The translations under genes and the position numbers were made by a program. 64,000 nt of DNA. Source: Thiocystis violacea (GTDB taxonomy: Bacteria; Pseudomonadota; Gammaproteobacteria; Chromatiales; Chromatiaceae). How positions within the stretch are numbered: the stretch's first letter is position 1; every line of letters starts with the position of its first letter. Where the stretch lies: assembly GCF_016583575.1 (NCBI RefSeq), contig NZ_NRRG01000027.1:1-64000 (forward strand), given 5' to 3'. Below are positions 44,287-52,949 of the stretch, piece by piece. Under the pieces are notes generated by a model. The model was not told the DNA's origin, did not search any database, and was given only the letters and a program-made list of their open reading frames with translations.

Positions 44287-46187
44287 CGCAGCCCCCACGC
44301 ACGCGCGGCGCCATCGAGCACCTCGGAGTACCTGGCTTGCTGCTTTTCATTCAGGTATTGCGGTCGCAGTTCCGCTGCCTTCAAGTGCTGGAATATATTG
44401 ATTCGATGCGTGTGCCAAGTCTCAATCAGTGCTTGGGGAAAGGACGCACGGAACATCCGGTCGAGATGATCGAGCCAGTCGCCGAGCATCGACTCGGGCA
44501 GTACCGACTGTAGGGCCGCTACCTTCTCGACGAGTTCGGCAGCGGCGTGCAGCGCATAGCTTTTCTCCTGCTCGATCGTCTCGCCCGTCCTTTCTCCAGT
44601 CCCCTTGCCGTTAGTGTCGCGACCATCCCCTTCGTCACCGTCATCGTCATCGTCGTCCGTAGCCTCGGCAGGACGAATCGGGAAATCGAGGATTGCCGCG
44701 AGTGCATCAGCGTAGGTGTCGAAGCGTGGCGGTTGCCACTCAACGCGCCCGGCGGCGTCCACGACGGGTACGACCCACCTGCGGTCGCTCTCGCCGGCGA
44801 CGTTGAGCGCGGCTGGACTCTCGTTGTTCTGCAGCGGGATCTCGCTCCCTCGCTTCACGTCGAACCAGTCGCCACCCGTCCAGGAGATCCTCACGCGGGA
44901 CTTGCCCGAGAAGTCCTCGCGCCAGAGCAATCGTAGGCGTCGGGTCGGCACAGTCTCGATCGTCGCCGACAGGATCGGCGGTGCTTCCAGGATGGGCTGT
45001 GCATCTGGTGCGTCACCCACCTGACCGATGGCCCACTCATCGTCGCCGACGGTCTCGGCTTCGTCCGACCAGAACAGCCAACGCTCGATCGCCTCAGCAT
45101 CAAGCCGTTCGTCGACCGCGAAGACCACGCCGGTCTCTACGTTCCCCTCGGCCATCCCGCCGTGAGTGAGGAGGCCGCGGCACGAGAGGTTTCCGGACCC
45201 GAGATAGAGCCAGCCGTTGCTCACATGCCCGTCGCGGAGGTAGCCCACGTAAACGAACTTCGCGTGGAGCCGCCGGTTGTGGTTGAGTGCGTCAAAGGGG
45301 TGAACGACCTTCCAGCCGTCCGTGTCGCCCGCCTTGGCCCACGTCGCCACCGCGCCAGCTTCTCCGGGCTCGACGAGCGCCACGCGGCGCACGTTCGTGG
45401 TGAACACGCCCAGGTTCTCGAGCTTGCCGAAGACGGCGGGCTTGCGCGCCTTGTTGGACGGCTCCTCGTAGAACCCCGAGCCGCACAGCAGCAGATTCCT
45501 TGCCTTGTCGATCCCTCTGCGGAAGCGTTCGCGGATCTGGTCGTACAGAGGCCTGTCGAGCGAGTGGATGAAGCGCGGCTTGCGGTTCGCAGGAGCAACC
45601 GAAGATGCCGCTGCAAGGAGCAGGTTGAGTCGTGCGGTTAGCTTGCGCTCCTTCACCGGGAGCGTCTGCTCATCACGATGGAACCGACGCGCGAGGAGCG
45701 TCTCGACGAACGCACCTGCCGCGACGATATCCGCACCGTCTTCTGGACCAGCGGTGCCGTCGAGTGGCACGTCAAGTTGCCAGATGAGTTCGAGCTGTTG
45801 CCGTGCCGAGGTGTCGGTGAAGTTGGCCGTAAGTACCACGAGGCGAAGATGGACAGGTTCGCCGGTGCGGTTCGGTGCGAACGCCAGCAGCGCGACCTTG
45901 GCGTGCAGGAGCGAACCGGGATTGGCCGACCGGGGTTGGAACTCGTGAAGGCCCGGGATGCGCCCTGGTGGGAAGACATCTTGCCTCGATGGTGACGAGT
46001 GCCCGTCGAGTATCAAGTACACGAGCACTTTACCCAGTTCGGCGCGCTGTCGGGGCCGGAGACCCGTGAAACGCTGCACGGCGTCCTCGAGGAAATCCTC
46101 GGTGCCGGTCATGGCGACAAGGGCCGCGCTGTGTCCAATCAGACCCTCGGGCGGCATAAAGATGTCGAGTAGCGTTTCGGCGCTCAT
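44283..46187 (-). CDS. Phospholipase-D-fold protein with Tdp1-like paired HxK...N motifs
   Basis: 634 residues. Two half-sites are visible: LLHAKVALLAF...VVLTANF (His95, Lys97, Asn122) and RRLHAKFVYVGY...YLGSGNLS (His308, Lys310, Asn333). Paired HxK with a following Asn, rather than HxKx4D, is the signature of tyrosyl-DNA phosphodiesterase 1-like members of the PLD superfamily, which cleave 3'-phosphotyrosyl or related DNA-protein bonds. An Asp-rich linker (ATDDDDDDGDEGDG) separates the catalytic half from a helical C-terminal domain. It overlaps the helicase gene by 4 bases and the upstream gene by 4 bases, so the proteins are probably made in step. DNA-end processing together with the helicase is inferred. 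Confidence 0.8.
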   Translation of the reverse strand: MSAETLLDIFMPPEGLIGHSAALVAMTGTEDFLEDAVQRFTGLRPRQRAELGKVLVYLILDGHSSPSRQDVFPPGRIPGLHEFQPRSANPGSLLHAKVALLAFAPNRTGEPVHLRLVVLTANFTDTSARQQLELIWQLDVPLDGTAGPEDGADIVAAGAFVETLLARRFHRDEQTLPVKERKLTARLNLLLAAASSVAPANRKPRFIHSLDRPLYDQIRERFRRGIDKARNLLLCGSGFYEEPSNKARKPAVFGKLENLGVFTTNVRRVALVEPGEAGAVATWAKAGDTDGWKVVHPFDALNHNRRLHAKFVYVGYLRDGHVSNGWLYLGSGNLSCRGLLTHGGMAEGNVETGVVFAVDERLDAEAIERWLFWSDEAETVGDDEWAIGQVGDAPDAQPILEAPPILSATIETVPTRRLRLLWREDFSGKSRVRISWTGGDWFDVKRGSEIPLQNNESPAALNVAGESDRRWVVPVVDAAGRVEWQPPRFDTYADALAAILDFPIRPAEATDDDDDDGDEGDGRDTNGKGTGERTGETIEQEKSYALHAAAELVEKVAALQSVLPESMLGDWLDHLDRMFRASFPQALIETWHTHRINIFQHLKAAELRPQYLNEKQQARYSEVLDGAARAWGLR

Positions 46188-47479
46188 CGCGAACCTCGCG
46201 GGTCGACGTCGCGCAGGAGTGAGTGGAGGTTCGCGATGCGGAACGTCCGCCCCGTTCGATCGGGTTCGATGCTCGCCGCGCCGTCTTCGAGGTCGCTGGC
46301 GTCATCAGTGGCGTCGACGATGCGAAACCGCGGGCCGCGGGTGACGAAGCTGTCGGCGAGCCCGAGCACCTCACCGGAACGCCGGACGAGGATTCGAATG
46401 GCTTCCGCGTCATCTCCCGCGACGACTGCGTCTGCGAACGCTCGGCTCGTGGTCTCCTTGACGGCCGCCGTGTTCGCCTTCTCGACATAGCTCTTCGAGG
46501 TGGTCCGGAGATCCTTGATCGATTTCTTGAGCGCCGAGTCATCTGCAAGATTCGCGAGCTTCACGCCGCCACGCCCGGGCTCGACCGCACGGGTCAGGCT
46601 CGCGACGGCGTCACGCGCTCGGTCGAGTACTGCGCCGAACGCACGCGCTACGACGACTTCGTTGGCTTGCTCGCGATGACCGGTCTCGCGAAGACGAACG
46701 ACGACACCGTCCTCGATGCTCGGCAGTTTTGCTGCGCGCCCTATCGCGCGGGCGAGGTGCTGCCGCTTCTCGCCTGCGTACGACGACGTTCCGAGCAGCC
46801 GTGAGCGGACCAGGGCGCGCTCGTCATCGGTAGGGTGTTCGGGAGACAGCGCTTGCAGGAGGGTCTTGGGCCAGCCCGAGATCTCGCGCTCGCCTTCGAG
46901 CCACCCGAGCAGCCACTTGCGAAGGCTGGTGCCGCCTTTCCCGACACGCTGCTCAAGGAATGCGGCGGCCAGCGCACGCCCGACGGGCTCCAGTTCGAGC
47001 AGATCGAAACGCGAGCCGCTCGCGAAGCCAAGCCCACCGTCAACTCGGAGCGCGCGCGTCGCGGCTTGGCGGTGCGTGTTGCGGACGTAGTTCGTCGCTT
47101 GGCGCAACCGGTGGAATGACCACACCTCATGCTCGGTGTCGCGGCCAAACGCGCGTCGCCCGAGGATGCGGCGCGAGGGATCCCGCGGATCGACGAGGTA
47201 CTCCAGCTTGCACGCGAGCGCCTCGATACCGTGACAGATGGCTGTGGGCTTGGGCGGGTTCGAGCCGTGGCTCGCCAGATCCTCGTGGAGCGCAAGTGCG
47301 GCCAAGGGCCACGAGAGCTGCCGCGCGAACCAGATACGCCCAAGTTCGGGCACCACAAGTTCACGAAAGAACAGGTCGGCTGTGCGCAGATCGAAGTCGA
47401 GAGAGATCCGTGAAGACGTGATTTCACACGGCACGGGAGAGAACCAGTACGCGGAGGCTTCAGTCAATTTAGTCTTCAT
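46184..47479 (-). CDS. Unrecognised protein of the FtsZ-like/PLD/helicase operon
   Basis: 431 residues, soluble, with no signal peptide or membrane segment. The N-terminal part has ISLDFDLRTADLFFRELVVP and a Trp-rich stretch (FARQLSWPLAALALHEDL); the middle is helical and arginine-rich; the C-terminus is acidic then basic. No catalytic motif or known domain could be recognised. Its ATG overlaps the stop of the FtsZ-like gene (47476-47479) and its own stop overlaps the PLD gene start, each by four bases, so it is an obligate member of the operon. It could be a structural or specificity subunit. Confidence 0.75.
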   Translation of the reverse strand: MKTKLTEASAYWFSPVPCEITSSRISLDFDLRTADLFFRELVVPELGRIWFARQLSWPLAALALHEDLASHGSNPPKPTAICHGIEALACKLEYLVDPRDPSRRILGRRAFGRDTEHEVWSFHRLRQATNYVRNTHRQAATRALRVDGGLGFASGSRFDLLELEPVGRALAAAFLEQRVGKGGTSLRKWLLGWLEGEREISGWPKTLLQALSPEHPTDDERALVRSRLLGTSSYAGEKRQHLARAIGRAAKLPSIEDGVVVRLRETGHREQANEVVVARAFGAVLDRARDAVASLTRAVEPGRGGVKLANLADDSALKKSIKDLRTTSKSYVEKANTAAVKETTSRAFADAVVAGDDAEAIRILVRRSGEVLGLADSFVTRGPRFRIVDATDDASDLEDGAASIEPDRTGRTFRIANLHSLLRDVDPRGSR

Positions 47480-48447
47480 TCTTGGTTATCTGAACGACGA
47501 GCAGGCCGTAGGAAAAATGGAATATCACTGGAATCCACATCCGCCACCACGGGTTCTACTGGATGCCACGCATATTCCTCATCATCCGGCATCTCGGCGA
47601 CTTTTTGTCTTAAACCGGCGACCCATCCGGGGGTAGTCGCAAGTGGCGTATCGCCCCAGTTGCCAACCAGCATCAGCTCCAGACCCCGTCGTCCGTCCGG
47701 CCACTCAGGATGCGGAAACCACGCGATCAAGATATAAGCATCCTCCGGCATACGCTGGCGCAGATGATCGCCCAGTCGGTCGAACTCCTTCAGGCTCATA
47801 TTGACACTGCCATGCAGAAAGGCCATGGCCCCCTGAATCCGCCGGGGCTGAAGCCTGTGCCACACACGCTGGAGCGCGAGAGGACAGCGTTCAGGCCGAC
47901 TCCAGACGGTGGCGGCACTGCGCGCCTGTGATCCCAGACGCAGGATCTCGCGGACATCGGCGGCGTCGTAGCCGATCAGGGACCGGTTCAGGAACAGCAG
48001 GCCGATGCTCAGGCTGAGCGCGGCCATCCGGCGCATCAGCGGGTGTTGCGGACAGAGATCGATCACCCCATCGAAGTGCGCACTCAGTGCCTGCCGCCAG
48101 GACGGTTCGGCTGTGGCTGGGGAATCGCCGATGACGAGCGCGGCGCGCAGATAGCCGATCGGCGACAGCCGTGCAGCCCAGAATTGGCTCATGTCACGCG
48201 CCTGACGATCGCGGGCATCGATCACAAGTACGACGAGAACATAGGGATAGGGCGGGGTCTCCGATGACCAGGCGTCCACAACGGCCGGATCCGTGCCGGA
48301 CTGCGCAACGAGTCCTCCGATAGCCGCATCGGTTTGCATCTGGGCGCGCAACGCCGTCAGCAGCCGCTCCGCTTCCGGCCCCAGACCGATGCAAAGCGAA
48401 AGCGCGTTCGAGGCGTCGGGAGCATCTGAAAGAAGAAGTTGGTTCAT
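47476..48447 (-). CDS. Degenerate FtsZ-like protein (tubulin superfamily C-terminal domain, no GTPase loop)
   Basis: 323 residues from MNQLLLSDAP; a GGAG site lies five bases upstream of the ATG at 48447. Residues ~159-262 line up with the FtsZ second domain: GYDAADVREILRLG (FtsZ: ..DFADVR..M...G), then a helical segment, IQGAMAFLHGSVNMSLKEFD, DRLGDHLRQRMPEDAYILIA and LELMLVGN (FtsZ: D-L-x-EF...I....D..I.IG...RVTVVATG). The extreme C-terminus DIPFFLR (308-314) resembles the FtsZ conserved tail peptide DIPAFLR, which binds FtsA, ZipA and MinC. The N-terminal half lacks the tubulin signature GGGTGTG: the matching place reads VIDARDRQARD. It is probably not a GTPase and may instead engage division proteins. 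Confidence 0.7.
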   Translation of the reverse strand: MNQLLLSDAPDASNALSLCIGLGPEAERLLTALRAQMQTDAAIGGLVAQSGTDPAVVDAWSSETPPYPYVLVVLVIDARDRQARDMSQFWAARLSPIGYLRAALVIGDSPATAEPSWRQALSAHFDGVIDLCPQHPLMRRMAALSLSIGLLFLNRSLIGYDAADVREILRLGSQARSAATVWSRPERCPLALQRVWHRLQPRRIQGAMAFLHGSVNMSLKEFDRLGDHLRQRMPEDAYILIAWFPHPEWPDGRRGLELMLVGNWGDTPLATTPGWVAGLRQKVAEMPDDEEYAWHPVEPVVADVDSSDIPFFLRPARRSDNQE

Positions 48448-48554
48448 GTCGTCTCCGAGTCGTGGGGCCACACCAGGATTCAATCACAACGCGGTGTCAT
48501 GGTGGCCGGCTAGCGGCCTGCGAATCAGGCTCTCAAGCCACCGGCGCCAGTGAC

Positions 48555-48911
48555 TCACCCTTGAGCGGCCACTCCGCCGCCAGGCGCCTGAGGAACTGCT
48601 CCGGCGTGAATGAGATCGTTCGGTCGCGACAAATCTCCTAGATTGGATTGATCGCTGCCATCGCTCGCTAACCCCAGGACACGCAGAGGGGCCGTGCGCT
48701 GGAGGGCCTCAAGCAGGATTGGCAGCGGCAGTCCCGGCCGGGCGGCGAGTCGTGGCGGATTGACGCAGGCTGGGGCGCTCCCACGGACGCGCAGCAACTG
48801 GCGCAGCGCCTCAGATAGGGCGGGAGACATGAGTGACGCCAGGCCATCGCTCCACAGGCGGGGAAGATGGCCGATGTCTATGGTGTGCAGCCAGATCCAA
48901 GCAACGAGCAC
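48555..48911 (-). CDS. Small hypothetical frame upstream of the FtsZ-like gene, possibly decayed
   Basis: A frame of about 118 residues with a GTG at 48911 and no clear ribosome binding site. The first ~90 residues look protein-like (IWLHTIDIGHLPRLWSDGLA, SEALRQLLRVRG). Better-looking sequence then appears in another frame (ISFTPEQFLRRLAAEWPLKG, about 48545-48605), suggesting a frameshift near 48635. The frame also continues upstream towards a CTG at about 48944. Function is unknown; it may be a damaged first gene of the operon or unrelated island debris. Confidence 0.35.
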   Translation of the reverse strand: MLVAWIWLHTIDIGHLPRLWSDGLASLMSPALSEALRQLLRVRGSAPACVNPPRLAARPGLPLPILLEALQRTAPLRVLGLASDGSDQSNLGDLSRPNDLIHAGAVPQAPGGGVAAQG

Positions 48912-48951
48912 AGAGTCGATGTCCCTTTGAACGCTTGCCGTCAGTCATAAA

Positions 48952-48974
48952 AAATCCCCCGTGAGGGGGATTGT
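48952..48974 (-). terminator. Rho-independent terminator of ppsA
   Basis: The stem AATCCCCC/GGGGGATT with loop GTGA (TCAC on the minus strand) is followed on the minus strand by TTTTTTA, about 27 bases past the ppsA stop codon. It is a textbook terminator in sequence and position. It separates ppsA transcription from the island operon. Confidence 0.85.
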
Positions 48975-49000
48975 TTAGGCCACGGGCATCGCGTCCCGGA

Positions 49001-51382
49001 TCAGAGCGTCTTCGCCTGCTCGGCCAGATAGATCCAGGTGTCGATGACGGTGTCGGGATTGAGCGAGATGCTGCTGATGCCTTCCTTCAGCAGCCAGTCG
49101 GCGAAGTCCTTGTGGTCCGACGGACCCTGTCCGCAGATGCCGACATATTTGCCCTGGGCGCGGCAGGCGGCGATGGCCATCGACAGCATCTTTTTCACCG
49201 CCGGGTCGCGCTCGTCGAAGCTCTCGGCGACCAGGCTGGAGTCGCGGTCCAGGCCCAGCGTGAGCTGGGTCATGTCGTTGGAGCCGATCGAGAAGCCGTC
49301 GAAATATTCCAGGAACTCCGTGGCCAGGACGGCGTTGGAGGGCAGCTCGCACATCATGATGAGGCGCAGGCCGTTCTTGCCGCGCTCCAGTCCCTGCGCC
49401 GTCAGGGCCTCGCTGACCGCCTTGGCCTGACCCAGGGTGCGCACGAAGGGGATCATGATCTCGACATTGGTCAGACCCATGTCGTCGCGAACCCGCTTGA
49501 GGGCGTCGCACTCCATCTCGAAACAGGCCTTGAAGTGCTCGGCGATGTAGCGACCGGCGCCACGAAAGCCGATCATGGGGTTCTCTTCCTCCGGCTCGTA
49601 GCGCGTCCCGCCGATCAGATTGGCGTATTCGTTGGACTTGAAGTCCGACATGCGCACGATGACGGTGTTGGGCGCGAAGGCGGCGGCCAGGGTGGAGATG
49701 CCCTCGGCCAGCTTGGCGACATAGAACTCGCGCGGGCTGGCGTAGGCGGCGATGCGCGGTTGGATCTGCGCCTTGAGGTCGGCCGGGAGCTGGTCGAATT
49801 CGAGCAGCGCCTTGGGGTGGATGCCGATCATGTTGTTGATGATGAATTCCAGCCGCGCCAGGCCGACGCCGGCATTGGGCGTCGCCGAGAAGGCGAAGGC
49901 GCGGTCGGGGTTGCCGACGTTCATCATGATCTTGATCGGGATATCGGGCATGGCCGTGAGTTCGATGGTCTTGTAGTCGAACTCCAGGTTGCCGTCGTAG
50001 ATGTACCCGGTGTCGCCCTCGGCGCAACTGACGGTGACCTCCTGGCCTTCCTTGACCACCTCGGTGGCGTTGTTGCAGCCCACCACGGCGGGCACGCCCA
50101 GTTCACGGGCGATGATGGCGGCGTGACATGTCCTACCCCCACGGTTGGTGACGATCGCCGCCGCGCGTTTCATGACCGGCTCCCAGTCGGGGTCGGTCAT
50201 GTCGGTGATGAGGACGTCGCCCGGCTGGACCCGGTTCATGTCGGCGATGCTCTCGACGATCCGCGCCTTGCCGGCGCCGATGCGGCTGCCGATGCTGCGC
50301 CCACTGGTGAGGACCGGTCCCTTCTGGCGCAGGATGTAGCGCTCGATGACGTTGCCCGAGCGGCTTTGCACCGTCTCCGGGCGCGCCTGGACGACGTAGA
50401 TCCGGCCATCGGTCCCGTCCTTGGCCCACTCGATGTCCATCGGGCGGCCATAGTGCTGCTCGATCATCAGCGCCTGCTTGGCGAGTTCCTCGACCTCGGC
50501 GTCATCGATGCTGAAGAGCGGACGCATGGCCTCGGGAACCGGCTCGGTCTGGACGTGGGCGTCGGCGCCCGCGCCCGCGTCGCTGTAGACCATGCGGATC
50601 GCCTTGTCGCCGACGGTGCGGCGCAGGATCGCGGGACGCCCGGCGGCCAGGGTCGGCTTATGGACATAGAACTCGTCCGGATTCACCGCGCCCTGTACGA
50701 CCATCTCGCCAAGGCCATAGCTGGCGGTGATGAAGACGGCGTCGCGGAAGCCGGACTCGGTGTCCAGGGTGAACATGACGCCGGAGGCGGCCAGATCGCT
50801 GCGCACCATGCGCTGGATGCCGGCCGAGAGGGCGACATTGCGATGCTCGAAGCCCTGATGCACGCGATAGGAAATGGCGCGGTCGTTGAACAGCGAGGCG
50901 AAGACCTCCTTAATCCGGTGCTTGATGCTGTCGAGTCCCTGGACGTTGAGGAAGGTCTCCTGCTGGCCGGCGAAGGAGGCGTCCGGCAGATCCTCGGCGG
51001 TAGCCGAGGAGCGCACCGCCCAGGAGACCTCGTCGGTCCCGGCCTCGGCGGTCAGACGGGCATAGGCCTCGTCGATCGCGGTTTCCAACGCGGCGGGGAA
51101 GGGCTGCTCCATCACCCAGCCGCGGATGCGCGGGCCGGCTTCGGCAAGCGCCGGGACGTCGTCCACGTCGAGTTCGTCGAGAACGGTCTGGATGCGCTCG
51201 TCCAGGCCATCGCGCGCCAGGAAGTCGCGGTAGGCATCGGCGGTGGTCGCGAACCCGCCAGGCACGCGCACCCCGAGATGGGTCAGGTTCTGGATCATCT
51301 CGCCGAGGGAGGCGTTCTTGCCTCCGACAACGGGGACATCATCCATCCCGAGGTCGCTCAGCCAGCGGACGTAGTCGGTCAT
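49001..51382 (-). CDS. ppsA: Phosphoenolpyruvate synthase
   Basis: 793 residues, the expected length. The N-terminal ATP-binding domain shows [11 protein letters not shown] and [20 protein letters not shown]. The central phosphohistidine domain has the catalytic His in [15 protein letters not shown]. The C-terminal PEP/pyruvate barrel shows [36 protein letters not shown] and [10 protein letters not shown]. The enzyme converts pyruvate, ATP and water to PEP, AMP and phosphate for gluconeogenesis. A terminator follows at 48952-48974. The 3' end is duplicated as a decayed fragment at 40293-40410. Confidence 0.95.
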   Translation of the reverse strand: MTDYVRWLSDLGMDDVPVVGGKNASLGEMIQNLTHLGVRVPGGFATTADAYRDFLARDGLDERIQTVLDELDVDDVPALAEAGPRIRGWVMEQPFPAALETAIDEAYARLTAEAGTDEVSWAVRSSATAEDLPDASFAGQQETFLNVQGLDSIKHRIKEVFASLFNDRAISYRVHQGFEHRNVALSAGIQRMVRSDLAASGVMFTLDTESGFRDAVFITASYGLGEMVVQGAVNPDEFYVHKPTLAAGRPAILRRTVGDKAIRMVYSDAGAGADAHVQTEPVPEAMRPLFSIDDAEVEELAKQALMIEQHYGRPMDIEWAKDGTDGRIYVVQARPETVQSRSGNVIERYILRQKGPVLTSGRSIGSRIGAGKARIVESIADMNRVQPGDVLITDMTDPDWEPVMKRAAAIVTNRGGRTCHAAIIARELGVPAVVGCNNATEVVKEGQEVTVSCAEGDTGYIYDGNLEFDYKTIELTAMPDIPIKIMMNVGNPDRAFAFSATPNAGVGLARLEFIINNMIGIHPKALLEFDQLPADLKAQIQPRIAAYASPREFYVAKLAEGISTLAAAFAPNTVIVRMSDFKSNEYANLIGGTRYEPEEENPMIGFRGAGRYIAEHFKACFEMECDALKRVRDDMGLTNVEIMIPFVRTLGQAKAVSEALTAQGLERGKNGLRLIMMCELPSNAVLATEFLEYFDGFSIGSNDMTQLTLGLDRDSSLVAESFDERDPAVKKMLSMAIAACRAQGKYVGICGQGPSDHKDFADWLLKEGISSISLNPDTVIDTWIYLAEQAKTL

Positions 51383-51719
51383 CGTGTTCGTACTCCGGTC
51401 TTAGGGAAGGGGTCAGGCGGCGGCGTCGACGGCGAGGGACGCCGAATCCGCGAAGGCGATTCGACCGTGGCTCGGCGTGGGATCGGTTGGAACCAACCTG
51501 ACTTGAGTGATCGTCGGTTGCAATTAGCCCGTAATAATCCGGAAAATATACCCTAGTCGGCACTCGGGCGTCCCGAGCGCGCATCAATCCTGAGCATTAA
51601 CTCAGCCCGAACCCAGCGGCATTCTTGCTTGAACACCAGTGTTGGTTCAGGCAGCCTAGCCGGGCTTAGCCGATATCGAAGCCGATGGCTACTCGACTCA
51701 CAACAAGAGGATAGATCCA
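51383..51719. other. Divergent intergenic region with a small palindrome
   Basis: This region separates ppsA from the plus-strand gene at 51720. GGTTGG-AA-CCAACC at 51485-51498 is a short symmetric site about 105 bases upstream of the ppsA start and could be an operator. No gene was seen. Confidence 0.4.
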
Positions 51720-52319
51720 ATGAACGAAGTCGTGCCCGGTCTTGGGCAAATGAAGGCAACGCTGATCGGGGGCGACATGAGCCAGTACATCGTGCGTGGC
51801 CTGGGTATCCTGGTCGCCGTGGGTACCGCTTATGTGGTCTCCAGCGAGGCGCTCTATGGCAACCCTCCGCCGCTGCCGGCCAGCGTGGTCGCCGTCAATA
51901 TCGCCCCGATCGGGACCGTGGCCCTGGTGAAACCGCCCGCGCCTCCGGCCGAGCCGGTCGCGGCCGAGCCCACCGCGGCGCCGGTCGCCGAGGAAACCGC
52001 TATCGAGGCCGCGCCGGCGGTCGAGGAAGCGGTGACGGCGGAGCCGGTCGAGGCCGCGCCGGTCGCCGAAGAAGCCCCGGCCGCCATGGCCGAGCCCGAG
52101 GTTGCCGCTCCAAGCGAGCCGGTCGCCGAGGAGACGGCGGTGGAAGCCGCGCCGGTTGTGGAAACCCCTGTCGTGGAAGAGGCTCCGGCCGTCGTCGCCG
52201 AGCCCGAAGCCGCCGCGCCGGTGGAGGCCAAGGTCGCTCCGGTCGTCGAGAAGGCCCCATTGCCGCGTCCGATGCCGTCCTGGATGCAGCATATGGCCCC
52301 CTTGTCCTCGCCGAAGTAA
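51720..52319 (+). CDS. Ala/Val/Pro/Glu-rich single-pass membrane protein
   Basis: 199 residues; an AGAGGA site lies eight bases upstream of the ATG at 51720 (an in-frame ATG at 51777 with GGGGG upstream is possible). A membrane helix (YIVRGLGILVAVGTAYVVSS) is followed by about 120 residues of degenerate repeats such as PVAEETAIEAAP, PVAEEAPAAMAEPE and PVVEEAPAVVAEPE, then PLPRPMPSWMQHM. The repeat is acidic and extended, suggesting a flexible periplasmic spacer like that of TonB or LptD partners. No domain was recognised. A strong hairpin follows the stop codon (52331-52359). Confidence 0.6.
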   Translation: MNEVVPGLGQMKATLIGGDMSQYIVRGLGILVAVGTAYVVSSEALYGNPPPLPASVVAVNIAPIGTVALVKPPAPPAEPVAAEPTAAPVAEETAIEAAPAVEEAVTAEPVEAAPVAEEAPAAMAEPEVAAPSEPVAEETAVEAAPVVETPVVEEAPAVVAEPEAAAPVEAKVAPVVEKAPLPRPMPSWMQHMAPLSSPK

Positions 52320-52330
52320 TCGGTCTCCCT

Positions 52331-52359
52331 GGATCGCGCGGTCGTTGACCGCGCGATCC
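52331..52359 (+). terminator. Strong hairpin after the repeat-rich membrane protein gene
   Basis: GGATCGCGCGGTC and GACCGCGCGATCC form a perfect 13-base stem with a GTT loop, 12 bases after the stop codon. No T-run follows, so termination is likely but not proven. Confidence 0.6.
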
Positions 52360-52491
52360 CCGATGGTGCTTCGGATCCTCGCACCTCCCTCATCCCCCTT
52401 CGGCCGGTCCCTGGCCTATGTTCCGATCCGCCGCCGATAGGATCCAGGTATCGGCTTGCGCAATTCCAGGATCGGCACCATCTTTCGCGGC

Positions 52492-52851
52492 ATGCGCCAC
52501 CGCAACCGCATCATCCGAATCCTGCTTGTGCTCTGTCTGATCGTCTTTCAGGCCGAGGTCATGGCCGGCTCCTGGCTGCCCTGTCTGCACGAGACGCCTT
52601 CCTCCCTCGATTCCGCCTGTCCCATGCATGCCGCCGCCGTCCCGGTGCAGGCGGACAGCGAGGCCGATGCGCTGTTCGAGTGCGCCAAATGCGCACTGAC
52701 CCTCGCCATCGGCGTTTTGCATGTCCCGCCCACCCGGTCTCCGGGCCAGGAGCGTTTCCAGGCGGCCGCGCCCCGGCCCCAACCGGCCCATTTCTTCTAC
52801 CAGTTCTTCCCCGAACCGGCCCGCCGACCTCCGCAACCTCGCCCGAGTTGA
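52492..52851 (+). CDS. Small cysteine/methionine-containing exported protein ahead of the efflux genes
   Basis: About 119 residues from MRHRNRIIRILLVLCLIVFQ (the frame opens at 52456). A signal peptide ends near AEVMAGS. The mature part carries CLHETP, a CPMHAAAV segment and CAKCALTLAIG, potential metal ligands of the kind seen in small proteins preceding Cus/Czc-type pumps (DUF2946-like). It is followed by a Pro/Arg-rich tail. A metal-handling role beside the CusBA genes is plausible, but no domain match could be confirmed. The opposite strand is also open here, but without a plausible product. Confidence 0.55.
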   Translation: MRHRNRIIRILLVLCLIVFQAEVMAGSWLPCLHETPSSLDSACPMHAAAVPVQADSEADALFECAKCALTLAIGVLHVPPTRSPGQERFQAAAPRPQPAHFFYQFFPEPARRPPQPRPS

Positions 52852-52949
52852 GCCGCGCCGACCCAAGCCAGATCAGCCCCCGCTGGCGGGTCGCGATCCC
52901 TTGCTCTCTCCATGGCGGCGCCCCTGATCCGGCGCCGGAGGTCATCGAA

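Noticed and set aside
41566-48447. DISARM defence system
   Set aside because: The helicase and PLD pair resembles DrmD/DrmC, but no methyltransferase, DrmA or DrmB gene is present and the two other genes do not fit.
48971-51556. An 861-codon open frame opposite ppsA
   Set aside because: Shadow of the well-conserved ppsA gene, with composition typical of antisense frames.
52390-52866. A minus-strand gene opposite the small exported protein
   Set aside because: The plus strand has a signal peptide, Cys/Met metal-type motifs and co-directional efflux genes; the minus-strand translation has none of these.
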